In this document: piece after piece, positions 1-7,314 of the stretch
How positions within the stretch are numbered: the stretch's first letter is position 1
Layout: every line of letters starts with the position of its first letter
NCBI GenBank assembly: GCA_035946575.1
Contig: DASYZG010000024.1
Span: 1 to 64,000, forward strand
Origin: Gp13-AA77 sp035946575
GTDB taxonomy: Bacteria; Acidobacteriota; Terriglobia; UBA7540
Length of the DNA: 64,000 nucleotides
Reading direction: 5' to 3'
Notes under the pieces: model-generated
The model's input: the letters and a program-made list of their open reading frames with translations, nothing else
What the model was told of the DNA's origin: nothing
The model's database searches: none
Program-made: the position numbers and the translations under genes

Positions 1-191
1 CGCTTCGCGGCGGGAGTTTTTAAGGCATGGGGGTCTATCGTTCGATGAGGTCTGGGCCTGAGTTGGGGAAGTGGGAGCGGCGAGCCCTATGGCTCGGACG
101 CTCCCGACTTCATCGACACGATGAGCCCACCGGGTTATCCCTCGGCACGGTTGGTCTCCACCAGAGCCGGCTTCGGTTTCACCCGACCGAA

Positions 192-1254
192 TCAGTTTAG
201 CGCCGCCGAAGAGCCCTCGCCAGCGGCGAGAGGCGGAAGGCAGATCCCCTCGTGAGCCGGAGTTGATTCCGCAGCTCGGGCCTGCTGACGATGGAGTTGG
301 CGCTGCCGCCGCGCCTCTTCCAGTTTCCGATCGCGCTCGGCGAAGATCTGGGGCTCCCGTCCCTCCAGCTTGGCCTGGGGCGTGACGTAGCCGATGGCGC
401 TGTGAAGACGAACCCGGTTGTAATGGTCCACGTACCGGCTCACCAAGCGGCGGGCGTCCTCGATCGACAGCGGCACTCCCGGCCGGACGCACTCGCCTTT
501 CAGCGATTGATGCCACCTTTCGATTTTCCCGTTCGACTGCGGATAAAACGGCGAGGTGCGCACGTGGGTCATGCCGCCACAGGCGAATGAACTCCTTGAA
601 GTCGCGCGCCAGGAACTGCGGCCCGTTGTCGGAGATGATGCGGGGCGCGGCCTCCGGGAACTCTTCCCGGGCTCGTTGCAAAATGATCTCAACTTCGGCT
701 TCGGTCATCGACTCGCGGATCTCCCCGTGCACGAGATACCGGCTGTAGCCGTCCAGCACGCTGCAGAGGTAATAGAACGTCCCCGCCAGATTGAGATAGG
801 AGATATCTACGTGCCAGTGCTGGTGCGGCCCCAGCGGCTGCTGAAAGCCCTGGCCCTTGCTCGAGGGTTTCCCCTTCCAGCGCGTGAGGCGCCCCGCCCG
901 GTGCAGCACTCGCCAGACGCTGGCCGGACTCACCGCCACCACGTCGCCATCCAGCATCATGAAGGTCAGCCGCCGATAGCCTTCCAGCGGGTAGCGGTCG
1001 TGGAAATCGATGATCGCCCGCTTCTCCCGCTCTTCCAGCCAGAAATCGCGAGGGATCCAGCGGTTGTGTTCGTTCACCTGGCCGTAGCGCGTCCGCCAGT
1101 CGTAGAACTTGCTGGAGGCCACGCCCAGCCAGCGAATAAACCTCTGCGCTGCGATCTCGGTGCGCTCCTTCCAGCGGCGCACGAAGTCGATCACCTGGTC
1201 GCGGGTATCGTGGGGAACCCATTGGCTCTTCAGATCTCCCCAAGACTTTTTTTT
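192..1254 (-). pseudogene. IS3 OrfB transposase (DDE integrase), frameshifted
   Basis: Read from the slippery site, the frame encodes an HTH_21-like region and then an rve integrase core. The catalytic residues visible are the D of HVDISYLN, the D of IISDNGPQF and the E of NGKIERWH, in the IS3 order. Near 575-583 one extra G (CTGTGGCGGCATG where CTGTGCGGCATG would keep the frame) shifts the frame between FKEFIRL and GMTHVRTSPFYPQ. The last catalytic Glu is therefore out of frame and the copy is probably inactive, unless the base is a sequencing error. It would normally be made as an OrfAB fusion by -1 frameshifting. Confidence 0.75.
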
Positions 1255-1544
1255 AGGGCCACGTGCTCTTCCATCAGCTCGGCCAACACCTCGTCCTTCT
1301 TCTTCAGCTTGGCCTCGAGGTACGCGATGCGCTCCTCGCGGGCCTCGACCTGTTTGTCCGCGCGAGGCGCTGGCCCGAAGGCCGCGGCTCCGTTCTCAAA
1401 GAACTGCTTGAGCCAGCGGTAGAAGACCGTGGGATGAACCTGATGTTCGTCACACAAACTGGATACCGGAACCCGATCGACCAGCTGCCGGCGGAGAATG
1501 GTCACCTTCTCCTCGGGGGTGTGATGCTGGCGTTCGTTGCTCAT
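1230..1544 (-). CDS. IS3-family OrfA (transposase HTH subunit)
   Basis: A 104-aa protein with an N-terminal helix-turn-helix (HTPEEKVTILRRQLVD ... VHPTVFYRWLKQFF, about residues 8-48) and a C-terminal leucine-zipper-like coiled coil (EERIAYLEAKLKKKDEVLAE). This is the standard IS3 OrfA plan: end recognition and multimerisation. Its last codons overlap the A8 run where ribosomes would slip into orfB. The length is typical and the frame looks intact. Confidence 0.85.
   Translation of the reverse strand: MSNERQHHTPEEKVTILRRQLVDRVPVSSLCDEHQVHPTVFYRWLKQFFENGAAAFGPAPRADKQVEAREERIAYLEAKLKKKDEVLAELMEEHVALKKSLGEI
1247..1254 (-). promoter_or_regulatory. A8 slippery site for programmed -1 frameshifting (orfA to orfB)
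   Basis: On the minus strand the sequence reads CTAAAAAAAAGTC. In the zero frame it ends OrfA (LKKSLGEI, stop). Shifted by -1 it continues as KKSWGDLKSQW into the integrase domain. Poly-A heptamers at this position are the known frameshift signal of IS3 elements. Use here is inferred from that precedent. Confidence 0.65.
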
Positions 1545-1586
1545 GAGCCCTCTCCGTTGTAGCTATCTCCCCAGAAACTTCGGGTA

Positions 1587-3032
1587 TCAAGCTGCGGGAG
1601 CCTCGACGATCCGGAACCCTAGCGCGGCGGCCTTACGCTGGAGATGGTGAATGTCTCGCTTGCGCTGTTGAGCCTCGTAGAATTCCGTTCCTCGGTCGAC
1701 ATACTTTATTCCGTGCCGTAGCATGCGGTAGACCAAGCGGGCCAGCTTGGCCGCCATGGCCTTGATAGCAATGGGGGCACCCAGCTTGGTTCGCAATCGA
1801 CGAAATTGCGCTCCCAGATAAGTCTGGCTCGTCCGTAAGGTGCTGGCTGCCATGCGCAGGGCGATACTGGCCCGATTGTTGGTCGGCAGCCGGCCTTTGC
1901 CAACGATCTCGTTGCCGCTAATGCGATTGTCCGGACACAGGCGTAGCCAGGAAACGAAATGGCTCTCGTCTTCCCACCGGCTCATATCCCATCCGGCTTC
2001 GCTGAGGATGGTCATCGCGGTCATCACACTGACACCATCGATCTGGGTGAGGTCCGTACCGGTCATGCGGAACAACTCGGCGCGCATGTCGAACTGCGGC
2101 TGATGCCCGTATTTATGGAGCCGGCCCTTTCGGGTCTCCTCGGGCAGAGGGGTTCCGGCGCTCCGATCCTCTCGCTGCTGGAGATACGGCTGGAGTTGCC
2201 GATCGCAGGCCGCCATCTGCCGTTGGCAAAATTCGTAACCCTCCTGTTCCTGCTTCAGCACAAACAACAGGTCTGCTTGCCAGTGGCCCTCCAGATACCG
2301 CGCGATCTGCTCCTCACTCGCCCTCACCCGAGGATCCCGCAGCGCCGCCAGCTTATGCGGATCGCGTTCACCTCCCAGAATGGCCTTGATGATCGCTTGT
2401 CCGGTCACTCCGCTGACATCGCTCAACACGTTCGCCAACTGCACATTCATCTGCGTCAGCACCTTTTGCATCCGCTGAATATGCCGGCCCGCACTCCGCA
2501 CGAGATCATTGCGCTGGCGCCAGTACGTCCGCATCGTGCGGATTTCTTGGGGTGGCCGAAACGAATTCCGCAACAGCCCGTAGGTGTGCAGCTTCATCAG
2601 CCATTGGCTCTCCTGCACGTCGCTCTTGCGCCCCGGCAGGTTCTTGGTGTCGCGCGCATTCACCAGGTACACTTCAAAACCAGCTTCTTCAAGGATATCG
2701 AACACGGCAATCCAATAGACGCCCGTGGATTGCATGGCGACCGTCTGAATCCCGCATTGGTTCAGCCAATCGGCCATTGCCCTCAGTTCCGCTGTGGTGC
2801 ATCCGAAACGCCGTACCGGCTGGCTGTCCCGGTCCGGGGGGACCGCCACGTAGTGGGATTCGTTGCCGATGTCAATGCCAGCAGCGTCGGGATGGACCAC
2901 GTCCAAACTCAAGGTGTCACTCTGGATCTTCCGCATCATCTGCCGCCGTTGCCTCCGGTTCATCTCCTGCCAATGGCTCGGCGTCCGACGCGCAGTAACT
3001 TTCTTGGTTTTTTCCTGGGGCTTGGGTTTCAT
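1587..3032 (-). CDS. IS110-family transposase (DEDD recombinase)
   Basis: A 481-aa protein. The N-terminal half has the RuvC-like DEDD domain of IS110 (GIDIGNESHYVAVP near residue 53, an STGVYW motif, and GRKSDVQESQWL). The C-terminal half is a Transposase_20 domain (QIDGVSVMTAMTILSEAGW, RLCPDNRISG) holding the candidate catalytic serine. IS110 recombinases are guided by a bridge RNA made from a non-coding end of the element. The start is the ATG at 3032. The stop codon TGA at 1587-1589 coincides with the candidate end of the IS3 element, so the 3' flank of this IS110 may have been lost or displaced. The frame is complete. Confidence 0.9.
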   Translation of the reverse strand: MKPKPQEKTKKVTARRTPSHWQEMNRRQRRQMMRKIQSDTLSLDVVHPDAAGIDIGNESHYVAVPPDRDSQPVRRFGCTTAELRAMADWLNQCGIQTVAMQSTGVYWIAVFDILEEAGFEVYLVNARDTKNLPGRKSDVQESQWLMKLHTYGLLRNSFRPPQEIRTMRTYWRQRNDLVRSAGRHIQRMQKVLTQMNVQLANVLSDVSGVTGQAIIKAILGGERDPHKLAALRDPRVRASEEQIARYLEGHWQADLLFVLKQEQEGYEFCQRQMAACDRQLQPYLQQREDRSAGTPLPEETRKGRLHKYGHQPQFDMRAELFRMTGTDLTQIDGVSVMTAMTILSEAGWDMSRWEDESHFVSWLRLCPDNRISGNEIVGKGRLPTNNRASIALRMAASTLRTSQTYLGAQFRRLRTKLGAPIAIKAMAAKLARLVYRMLRHGIKYVDRGTEFYEAQQRKRDIHHLQRKAAALGFRIVEAPAA

Positions 3033-3400
3033 GGTAGGCTCTCCGTCGTGGAATCAACCCGGCTCGGCCCGGTTGACGGAACTTGCACAATCTCCCCATC
3101 GGGGTCGGGCCGTTCTCCTTCGCAGGACAACACCCGCCACCATCCACACAACCGCCTACACCGGAGCCATGCTTAACGTCGGGCAGAAATGCGCCAGAGA
3201 TAATGCGGCCTTAGCTGCCGAGCCGGTTGTATCTCAAATTCTAATTGAACCACTCGACGGCCATCGAGTTCTCTGAAGAAGTTTCTGACTCATACAACCA
3301 CCCTGAAAGGGCGGCCCATGCTTAACGGGAGGACTCTCCATTTTCAGCTGAGGCGGGACAGTGGGCCTCCGGGGGCGCAGGTAGATAGTTTGCTACGAAG
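3033..3400 (-). ncRNA. candidate IS110 bridge RNA / non-coding end
   Basis: This long non-coding stretch lies directly 5' of the IS110 transposase, where classical IS110 elements encode their bridge RNA. It contains a stable hairpin at 3054-3076 (TCAACC and GGTTGA arms with an inner GGC/GCC) and a CCCC-ATC-GGGG hairpin at 3094-3104. A 12-bp direct repeat, CCATGCTTAACG, occurs at 3167-3178 and again at 3316-3327. I see no open frame in it. The assignment rests on position and on the presence of stems. The target- and donor-binding loops were not worked out, and the RNA boundaries are guesses. Confidence 0.35.
3167..3327. repeat. 12-bp direct repeat pair, 149 bp apart
   Basis: CCATGCTTAACG occurs at 3167-3178 and again at 3316-3327. 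In a region next to an IS110 transposase such copies could mark a target or junction sequence, or could simply be repeated parts of the non-coding end. No function is shown by the sequence itself. Confidence 0.5.
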
Positions 3401-3424
3401 GCAGGAAAATCAACAAGTTAACGG

Positions 3425-3590
3425 ACAGCGCCCTGGAGCGCTCCAGAGCGCCGCTGTTTTGCTAAGTGGCGGGACGAAAGGAAGTTAACCAAGAGCGCCA
3501 TCCGGCGCTCTACAGCGCCCAACTTGGGGTGACGTGTCCCTACCCCCACCCCGTGCGAAGCACGGCTCCTTACGGCGCTCTCAAGCGCCG
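3425..3590. repeat. cluster of GGCGCT/AGCGCC palindromes
   Basis: Perfect short hairpins are clustered here: GAGCGCC-ATCC-GGCGCTC at 3493-3510, GGCGCT-CTAC-AGCGCC at 3504-3519, CGGCGCT-CTCA-AGCGCCG at 3573-3590 and CCGTGC-GAA-GCACGG at 3551-3565. A related imperfect copy lies at 3435-3452. The first two are mutually exclusive because they share an arm. There is no gene here. The cluster may be REP-like, part of a structured RNA, or debris of an element end. The remaining bases between 3400 and 3715 hold nothing else I recognise. Confidence 0.6.
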
Positions 3591-3715
3591 CACGTTAACC
3601 GCCAGCAACGGGCACTAATCGCTCACTTCATTGCCACCGAGGGCTGGCTGGACACCTCGGTGACCTAGCCAGAACTGACAGACCGATCGGCTCCGCAGCT
3701 AAAGAAAGGCACGTT

Positions 3716-4342
3716 CTATCTGCTCTCCGGTTTGGGGTGCTGCTCCTGATCGCGGAACTTGAAGAGTACATCAGCGATCTTCGCGTCTTCCTTTCCCGTG
3801 CGCTCATACCAGCCGCTGATGAGGGAGACATACTGAGCGGGGGATTTTGAAAAGGTTCCTCTAGGGCTGTGCGCTTCGCCCTCGTAGCATGCCAGAAAGC
3901 CTTCCACATAACCTAGCTGCGACAGCTTCGCGATTGTGCCGCCTTTCCACCAGAGGCCGTCCCAGTAGCCATGAGATTCGCTCCAGCTCTCTCCCCCGGA
4001 CGGGACTTTGTGAGAAGTAGCGTCGCTCGAATCGAACCTCCGAATGACGCGGAAAACGGGCACTGACCAGTGCGTGGGATCTTCGTAAAATTGGTTCACG
4101 AACGCCTGGATTTTCTCTTCAGGCGGAACGCTGCTCAACTTGCCGTTAACCTGGGAGGTATAGCAATCGGCATCTCCATTTAAGTATCCGCGCTGTTCAA
4201 TCGAGCTTCTGGACAACCACCACCCCCCGCCGTAATTCATCGTCTTCTCTTCCAACCCATTCCGCTGACCAAGGACTGGAGCGCACAAGGTGAGCGTGGC
4301 GGCCATGACCACAAACCAAGAGAAACTCTTCCTCCGATCCAT
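3716..4342 (-). CDS. hypothetical secreted protein
   Basis: A 208-aa protein that I cannot assign to a family. The chosen start (ATG at 4342) is preceded by AGGAGGGG and gives a clear signal peptide: MDRRKS, then a hydrophobic stretch FVVMAATLTLCAPVLG ending in a likely cleavage site before QRNGLEEK. The frame stays open further upstream but without a ribosome site. The mature part is rich in Trp, Tyr and Gly (YGGGWW, HGYWDGLWWKGG) and has a helical segment PPEEKIQAFVNQFYEDP. It sits alone between the IS110 element and a small gene pair, in an accessory region. Confidence 0.6.
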   Translation of the reverse strand: MDRRKSFSWFVVMAATLTLCAPVLGQRNGLEEKTMNYGGGWWLSRSSIEQRGYLNGDADCYTSQVNGKLSSVPPEEKIQAFVNQFYEDPTHWSVPVFRVIRRFDSSDATSHKVPSGGESWSESHGYWDGLWWKGGTIAKLSQLGYVEGFLACYEGEAHSPRGTFSKSPAQYVSLISGWYERTGKEDAKIADVLFKFRDQEQHPKPESR

Positions 4343-4356
4343 GCTACCCCTCCTGC

Positions 4357-4572
4357 TCATTGCGGCGTGTAGTATTTCACTGCGGGACTTGAGTAGAACG
4401 CCCTCGATGCCGGAACAACGTTCACGTGCGCCCCGATATTGTTTATAAGCGGGTCGCTTCCGCTGCCGCCAGGGCGCACCGCGGGTGGCCACGACATTGT
4501 CTTGTATGTCGTGGCCACCGCGCTCAAATCCAGAATATCCTCGGCAGCCACCAGCGGTGGCGACGGGATCAC
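4357..4572 (-). CDS. doubtful 71-aa ORF overlapping the end of the DUF2442 gene
   Basis: This frame begins at an ATG that overlaps the DUF2442 stop (ATGA) and ends just before the secreted protein gene. Its sequence (for example SDPLINNIGAHVNVV) has no recognisable domain. Translational coupling would be possible, but coding character is weak. It could be the tail of a recombined gene. Confidence 0.2.
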   Translation of the reverse strand: MIPSPPLVAAEDILDLSAVATTYKTMSWPPAVRPGGSGSDPLINNIGAHVNVVPASRAFYSSPAVKYYTPQ

Positions 4573-4817
4573 CGAGCCGCTATGCGCACATGCTCATGCA
4601 GAAACTCCGGCGCGAGGTCAGCGCCGTTCGGCCAGGCGATGGTGTGCAGTTCCGGATGGACGCGGAATAACTTGAACTGCTCCGGGTCGTGCAGCGGCTC
4701 AAAAACCGGTCCGTACAATTCCGGTTCGAGATCAATTTCCCCCTCGGTTCCGTCGCGGAATTTAATTCTCAGCGTGTACCCTGAGACGAGGCTGGCCTCG
4801 ACAACGTCATAATCCAT
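4569..4817 (-). CDS. DUF2442 family protein
   Basis: An 82-aa protein with the DUF2442 pattern: an N-terminal beta hairpin (VVEASLVSGYTLRIKFRDGTEGE), then a LF..F motif and the ending WPNGADLAPEFLHE. The start ATG is three bases from the end of the DUF4160 gene, so the two form an operon. DUF4160 and DUF2442 genes are often found side by side and have been suggested to act as a toxin-antitoxin-like pair. That role is not shown here. The pair sits in an IS-rich accessory region, which fits a mobile stability module. Confidence 0.85.
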   Translation of the reverse strand: MDYDVVEASLVSGYTLRIKFRDGTEGEIDLEPELYGPVFEPLHDPEQFKLFRVHPELHTIAWPNGADLAPEFLHEHVRIAAR

Positions 4818-4820
4818 CGT

Positions 4821-5078
4821 TCACTCCAGAGGTTCAATCTTCCTCAAGGGCAGGCGCGCCCGAGCACGTTCCCAGTTTTCCATCAGCTCGCGTCTGTGCT
4901 CCTGCTGCCACTCCGTTACCAAGTTAAGCGCTCGCCGTGGAAATCGTCCCGAAGTAACACCGCCTTCGATCTCGATCGTCACCTTGTATTCCCCGTAGAC
5001 GGCGTGAAAGTGGGGCGGCACATGCTCGTTATAGAACATCGCGATGACGATCCCCAGAAATCGGCTCACCTCCGGCAC
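4821..5078 (-). CDS. DUF4160 family protein
   Basis: An 85-aa protein with the family signature: a short N-terminal strand (FLGIVIAMFYNEHVPPHFHAVY) holding the conserved HVPPHFH segment, then EYKVTIEIEGG and a C-terminal helical region ending near KIEPLE. The start is a GTG at 5078. It is the upstream partner of the DUF2442 gene, with a three-base gap. The molecular function of DUF4160 is unknown. Toxin-like activity is a hypothesis from genomic pairing. Confidence 0.85.
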   Translation of the reverse strand: MPEVSRFLGIVIAMFYNEHVPPHFHAVYGEYKVTIEIEGGVTSGRFPRRALNLVTEWQQEHRRELMENWERARARLPLRKIEPLE

Positions 5079-5241
5079 ACCAAGAGATTAAGAGATTCGC
5101 GGCACAGATGCAACGCACAGCGCAAATTGACCCATCGCGTCAGGCCCATTTTGGCGGCGGGCCGCAGGGCGAAAACGCACTCGTTGTGGCAGGATCTCCT
5201 GACCGTGCCACACCCGCGACCGAAGGTCTCAGGCACCCTCC

Positions 5242-5566
5242 GATTTTGGCGGGCTCACCGAGGGTCGCTCCGGCCTGCCACGCAGGTCCCGGGGTGGCTC
5301 TACGTACGTTGCCAGCGTGGTTTCCTGGGCTGTGCTTCGCGAGCTGACCGTCCATGGGCGGGATACTGCTCAAGCTTTTCAAGAACCCACTGCCGAAGCA
5401 GTGTGGTCTCGTCCAGACCCTTGGACCGCGCGATATTCCTTACACGGCCGGTCTCTCGGCGAGGCAGGTCGATGCTGAGCGAAGCTCGTTTTGGACGGAC
5501 AAACAGCGGCTCCTCAACTTTTGCCGGGCTCGCCGAAGGTCGCCCCGGCCTGCCACGCACGCCCGG
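5242..5566. repeat. about 48-bp direct repeat, two diverged copies
   Basis: Copy 1 (about 5242-5290) and copy 2 (about 5518-5566) share blocks such as GGTCGC.CCGGCCTGCCACG preceded by TTTTG.CGGGCTC.CCGA. By eye they match at roughly 40 of 48 positions. The repeat is same-strand and about 277 bp apart. Copy 2 covers the N-terminal codons of the possible ribbon-helix-helix gene. It looks like a dispersed intergenic repeat of the host genome. Confidence 0.5.
5300..5560 (-). CDS. possible ribbon-helix-helix (antitoxin-like) protein
   Basis: An 86-aa frame starting at a GTG. Residues of about 20-65 read VRPKRASLSIDLP, then RVRNIARSKGLDETTLLRQW and VLEKLEQ. This resembles the strand-helix-helix plan of CopG/BrnA-type DNA-binding antitoxins. 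The N-terminal 16 residues are encoded by the intergenic repeat and the C-terminal 20 look non-native, so the gene may be a relic or have a shorter true extent. No partner toxin is visible next to it. The assignment is by eye only. Confidence 0.35.
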   Translation of the reverse strand: MRGRPGRPSASPAKVEEPLFVRPKRASLSIDLPRRETGRVRNIARSKGLDETTLLRQWVLEKLEQYPAHGRSAREAQPRKPRWQRT

Positions 5567-5903
5567 CGGGTGCTACGAACTAAACGATTCCCAGAATAGA
5601 ATTTCCCGACGCCTTGTAGAATTACGGTCTGGCCGTTCGTCGTTGGAGGCCGGATTAACCGCACCGGCTGGAGACCAATGCAGGAGGAGACATGCCGCAA
5701 TATCTCATCACGGCCCCTAAATAAGCGTGGAGAGTGTCAAAATCTGGATTTCCGCTTGCGCCGATTGAATGACGAATTGTCGAGGGCCGCCATCAGCGAC
5801 GCCGTACCGGGCGCCGCCGGCAAACTCAGGGCGGCAGGTCCCGAGGGTATAATGGTCAATGACTCGCCGGCCGGCTCGGAATCCGAGCCGCTCCGGCCTT
5901 CTG

Positions 5904-7100
5904 ATGAGCACAGAGCCTACAACGCGAATCCTCATGGTGGCCGGCGAGCGGTCCGGCGATCTGCACGGCGCGGAACTCGCGAGCGAGCTCAAAGCGTTGC
6001 TGGGCCAGGTGGAAATCCGGGGCTGCGGCGGCGAAGCCATGCAGCAGGCCGGCGTCGATTTGGTGGCGGACCTTCGCGACTTCGCCATGGTCGGCATCAC
6101 CGAGGTGATCGCCGGGCTGCCGCGCGCCCGCCGGGCATTCAACCGCCTGCTGGCAGAAGCGGAACGGCATCGTCCGGCGCTGGCTGTGCTCATTGACGCG
6201 CCCTCGCTCAATCTGCGCCTGGCGAAACGGCTCAAGTGGCAGGGCATCCCGGTTGTGTACTACGTCAGCCCGCAGATCTGGGCGTGGAAGAAGTGGCGCA
6301 TGCGGCACCTGCAGCGGCGCGTGGACAAGATGCTCTGCATTTTCGATTTTGAGGAAGAGATCTACCGCAAAGCCGGGGTGCCCGTGGAGTATGTCGGGCA
6401 TCCGATGCTCGACCGGCCGGAGATCGCGGCGCCGCGCGTTTCGCGCCACGAGCTCTTCGCTGAGGCCGGGCTCGACCCGGCGCTGCCGCTGATCGCGCTG
6501 CTTCCGGGCAGCCGCGAAAGCGAGGTTCGCTACATTCTGCCCGGGCTGATCGACACCGCTCAGGAGCTCCGCCGGCGACGGCCGGACCGACGGCGCCAGT
6601 TTGTGCTTCCGGTAGCGCCTACGCTGGACGCCGCCGGCATCCACGCCAGGATCGAGAGGAACGCGGCGGATCGCGGCCTTATCAAAGTGCTCGCCAACGC
6701 CACCCATGAGGTGCTGCGCTATGCGGACGCCGCCGTCGTTGCCAGCGGCACAGCCACTCTCGAAACGGCGCTTCTTGGATGTCCTATGGTGGTCGTTTAC
6801 CGGCTGGCACCCAGCACCGCCTTTCTGGCTCGCTTCATGGTCGACGTGCAGTACTACAGCATTGTGAACCTGCTGGCGCACAAGGCGGCGGTTCCCGAAC
6901 TGATGCAGAGTGATTTCACCGGCCGCCGCGTGGCCGATGAAATCGAGCGGCTGCTCGATAATCCCGAGGCGCGCGCCGGGATGCTTTCGGATTTCCGCCG
7001 TGTTCGGGCGCGCCTGGGCCAGGGCGGCGCGGCGCGGCGCGCCGCCGAAGCCGTGGCCGCGATGCTGCAGCCGCAATTGCGCCCCGTGGCCGCGCTGTAA
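5904..7100 (+). CDS. lpxB: lipid-A-disaccharide synthase
   Basis: A 398-aa glycosyltransferase (GT19) that joins UDP-2,3-diacylglucosamine to lipid X to make the lipid A disaccharide on the inner membrane. Family motifs are VAGERSGDLHGAELA at the N-terminus, LIDAPSLNLRLA, VVYYVSPQIWAW, the GHPMLD segment, LLPGSRESEV and the C-terminal ASGTATLETAL with VVYRL. An in-frame ATG at 5859 is also possible, but a TATAAT at 5848-5853 would put the transcript start near it, so 5904 is preferred. It shows the host makes an LPS-type outer membrane. It stands alone, not in the lpxD-fabZ-lpxA cluster. Confidence 0.93.
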   Translation: MSTEPTTRILMVAGERSGDLHGAELASELKALLGQVEIRGCGGEAMQQAGVDLVADLRDFAMVGITEVIAGLPRARRAFNRLLAEAERHRPALAVLIDAPSLNLRLAKRLKWQGIPVVYYVSPQIWAWKKWRMRHLQRRVDKMLCIFDFEEEIYRKAGVPVEYVGHPMLDRPEIAAPRVSRHELFAEAGLDPALPLIALLPGSRESEVRYILPGLIDTAQELRRRRPDRRRQFVLPVAPTLDAAGIHARIERNAADRGLIKVLANATHEVLRYADAAVVASGTATLETALLGCPMVVVYRLAPSTAFLARFMVDVQYYSIVNLLAHKAAVPELMQSDFTGRRVADEIERLLDNPEARAGMLSDFRRVRARLGQGGAARRAAEAVAAMLQPQLRPVAAL

Positions 7101-7314
7101 CGTCCTGATTTCGACGCGGCGGCGGCGGGCGCGAAGCGCCTTGCAGTGCGCTGACAAATTTGCGTCCGGCGCAAGCAACCGCGCCGGTTGAACGACGATC
7201 AAAGAATATAGCGGGGGGCGAGTGGTCGTTGATAGCAACAGGTACGAAGAGTCCAGCTACCCCCTCGCTGGCAGCTTGTTGCCGGCTATTCGCCCCCTGA
7301 AGAATTCCAACGTT

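Larger units (their letters stand above)
46..1589 (-). mobile_element. IS3-family insertion sequence (ends approximate)
   Basis: The element contains a helix-turn-helix orfA and a DDE integrase orfB on the minus strand, separated by an A8 slippery run as is usual for the IS3 family. The ends are not certain. A TG near 46 and a CA at 1588-1589 are candidate termini, and both end regions share a loosely matching GTT..GGGGA block. I found no convincing target-site duplication. The right end coincides with the stop codon of the neighbouring IS110 transposase, so the two elements abut or are nested. Bases 1-190 hold nothing else I can recognise. Confidence 0.6.

Noticed and set aside
1959..3176. 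A 405-codon plus-strand open frame opposite the IS110 transposase
   Set aside because: It is antisense to a clear IS110 protein, shows no domain and has no ribosome site; it is a GC-rich mirror frame.
5856..7238. A 460-codon minus-strand frame opposite lpxB
   Set aside because: Antisense to lpxB with no recognisable domain.
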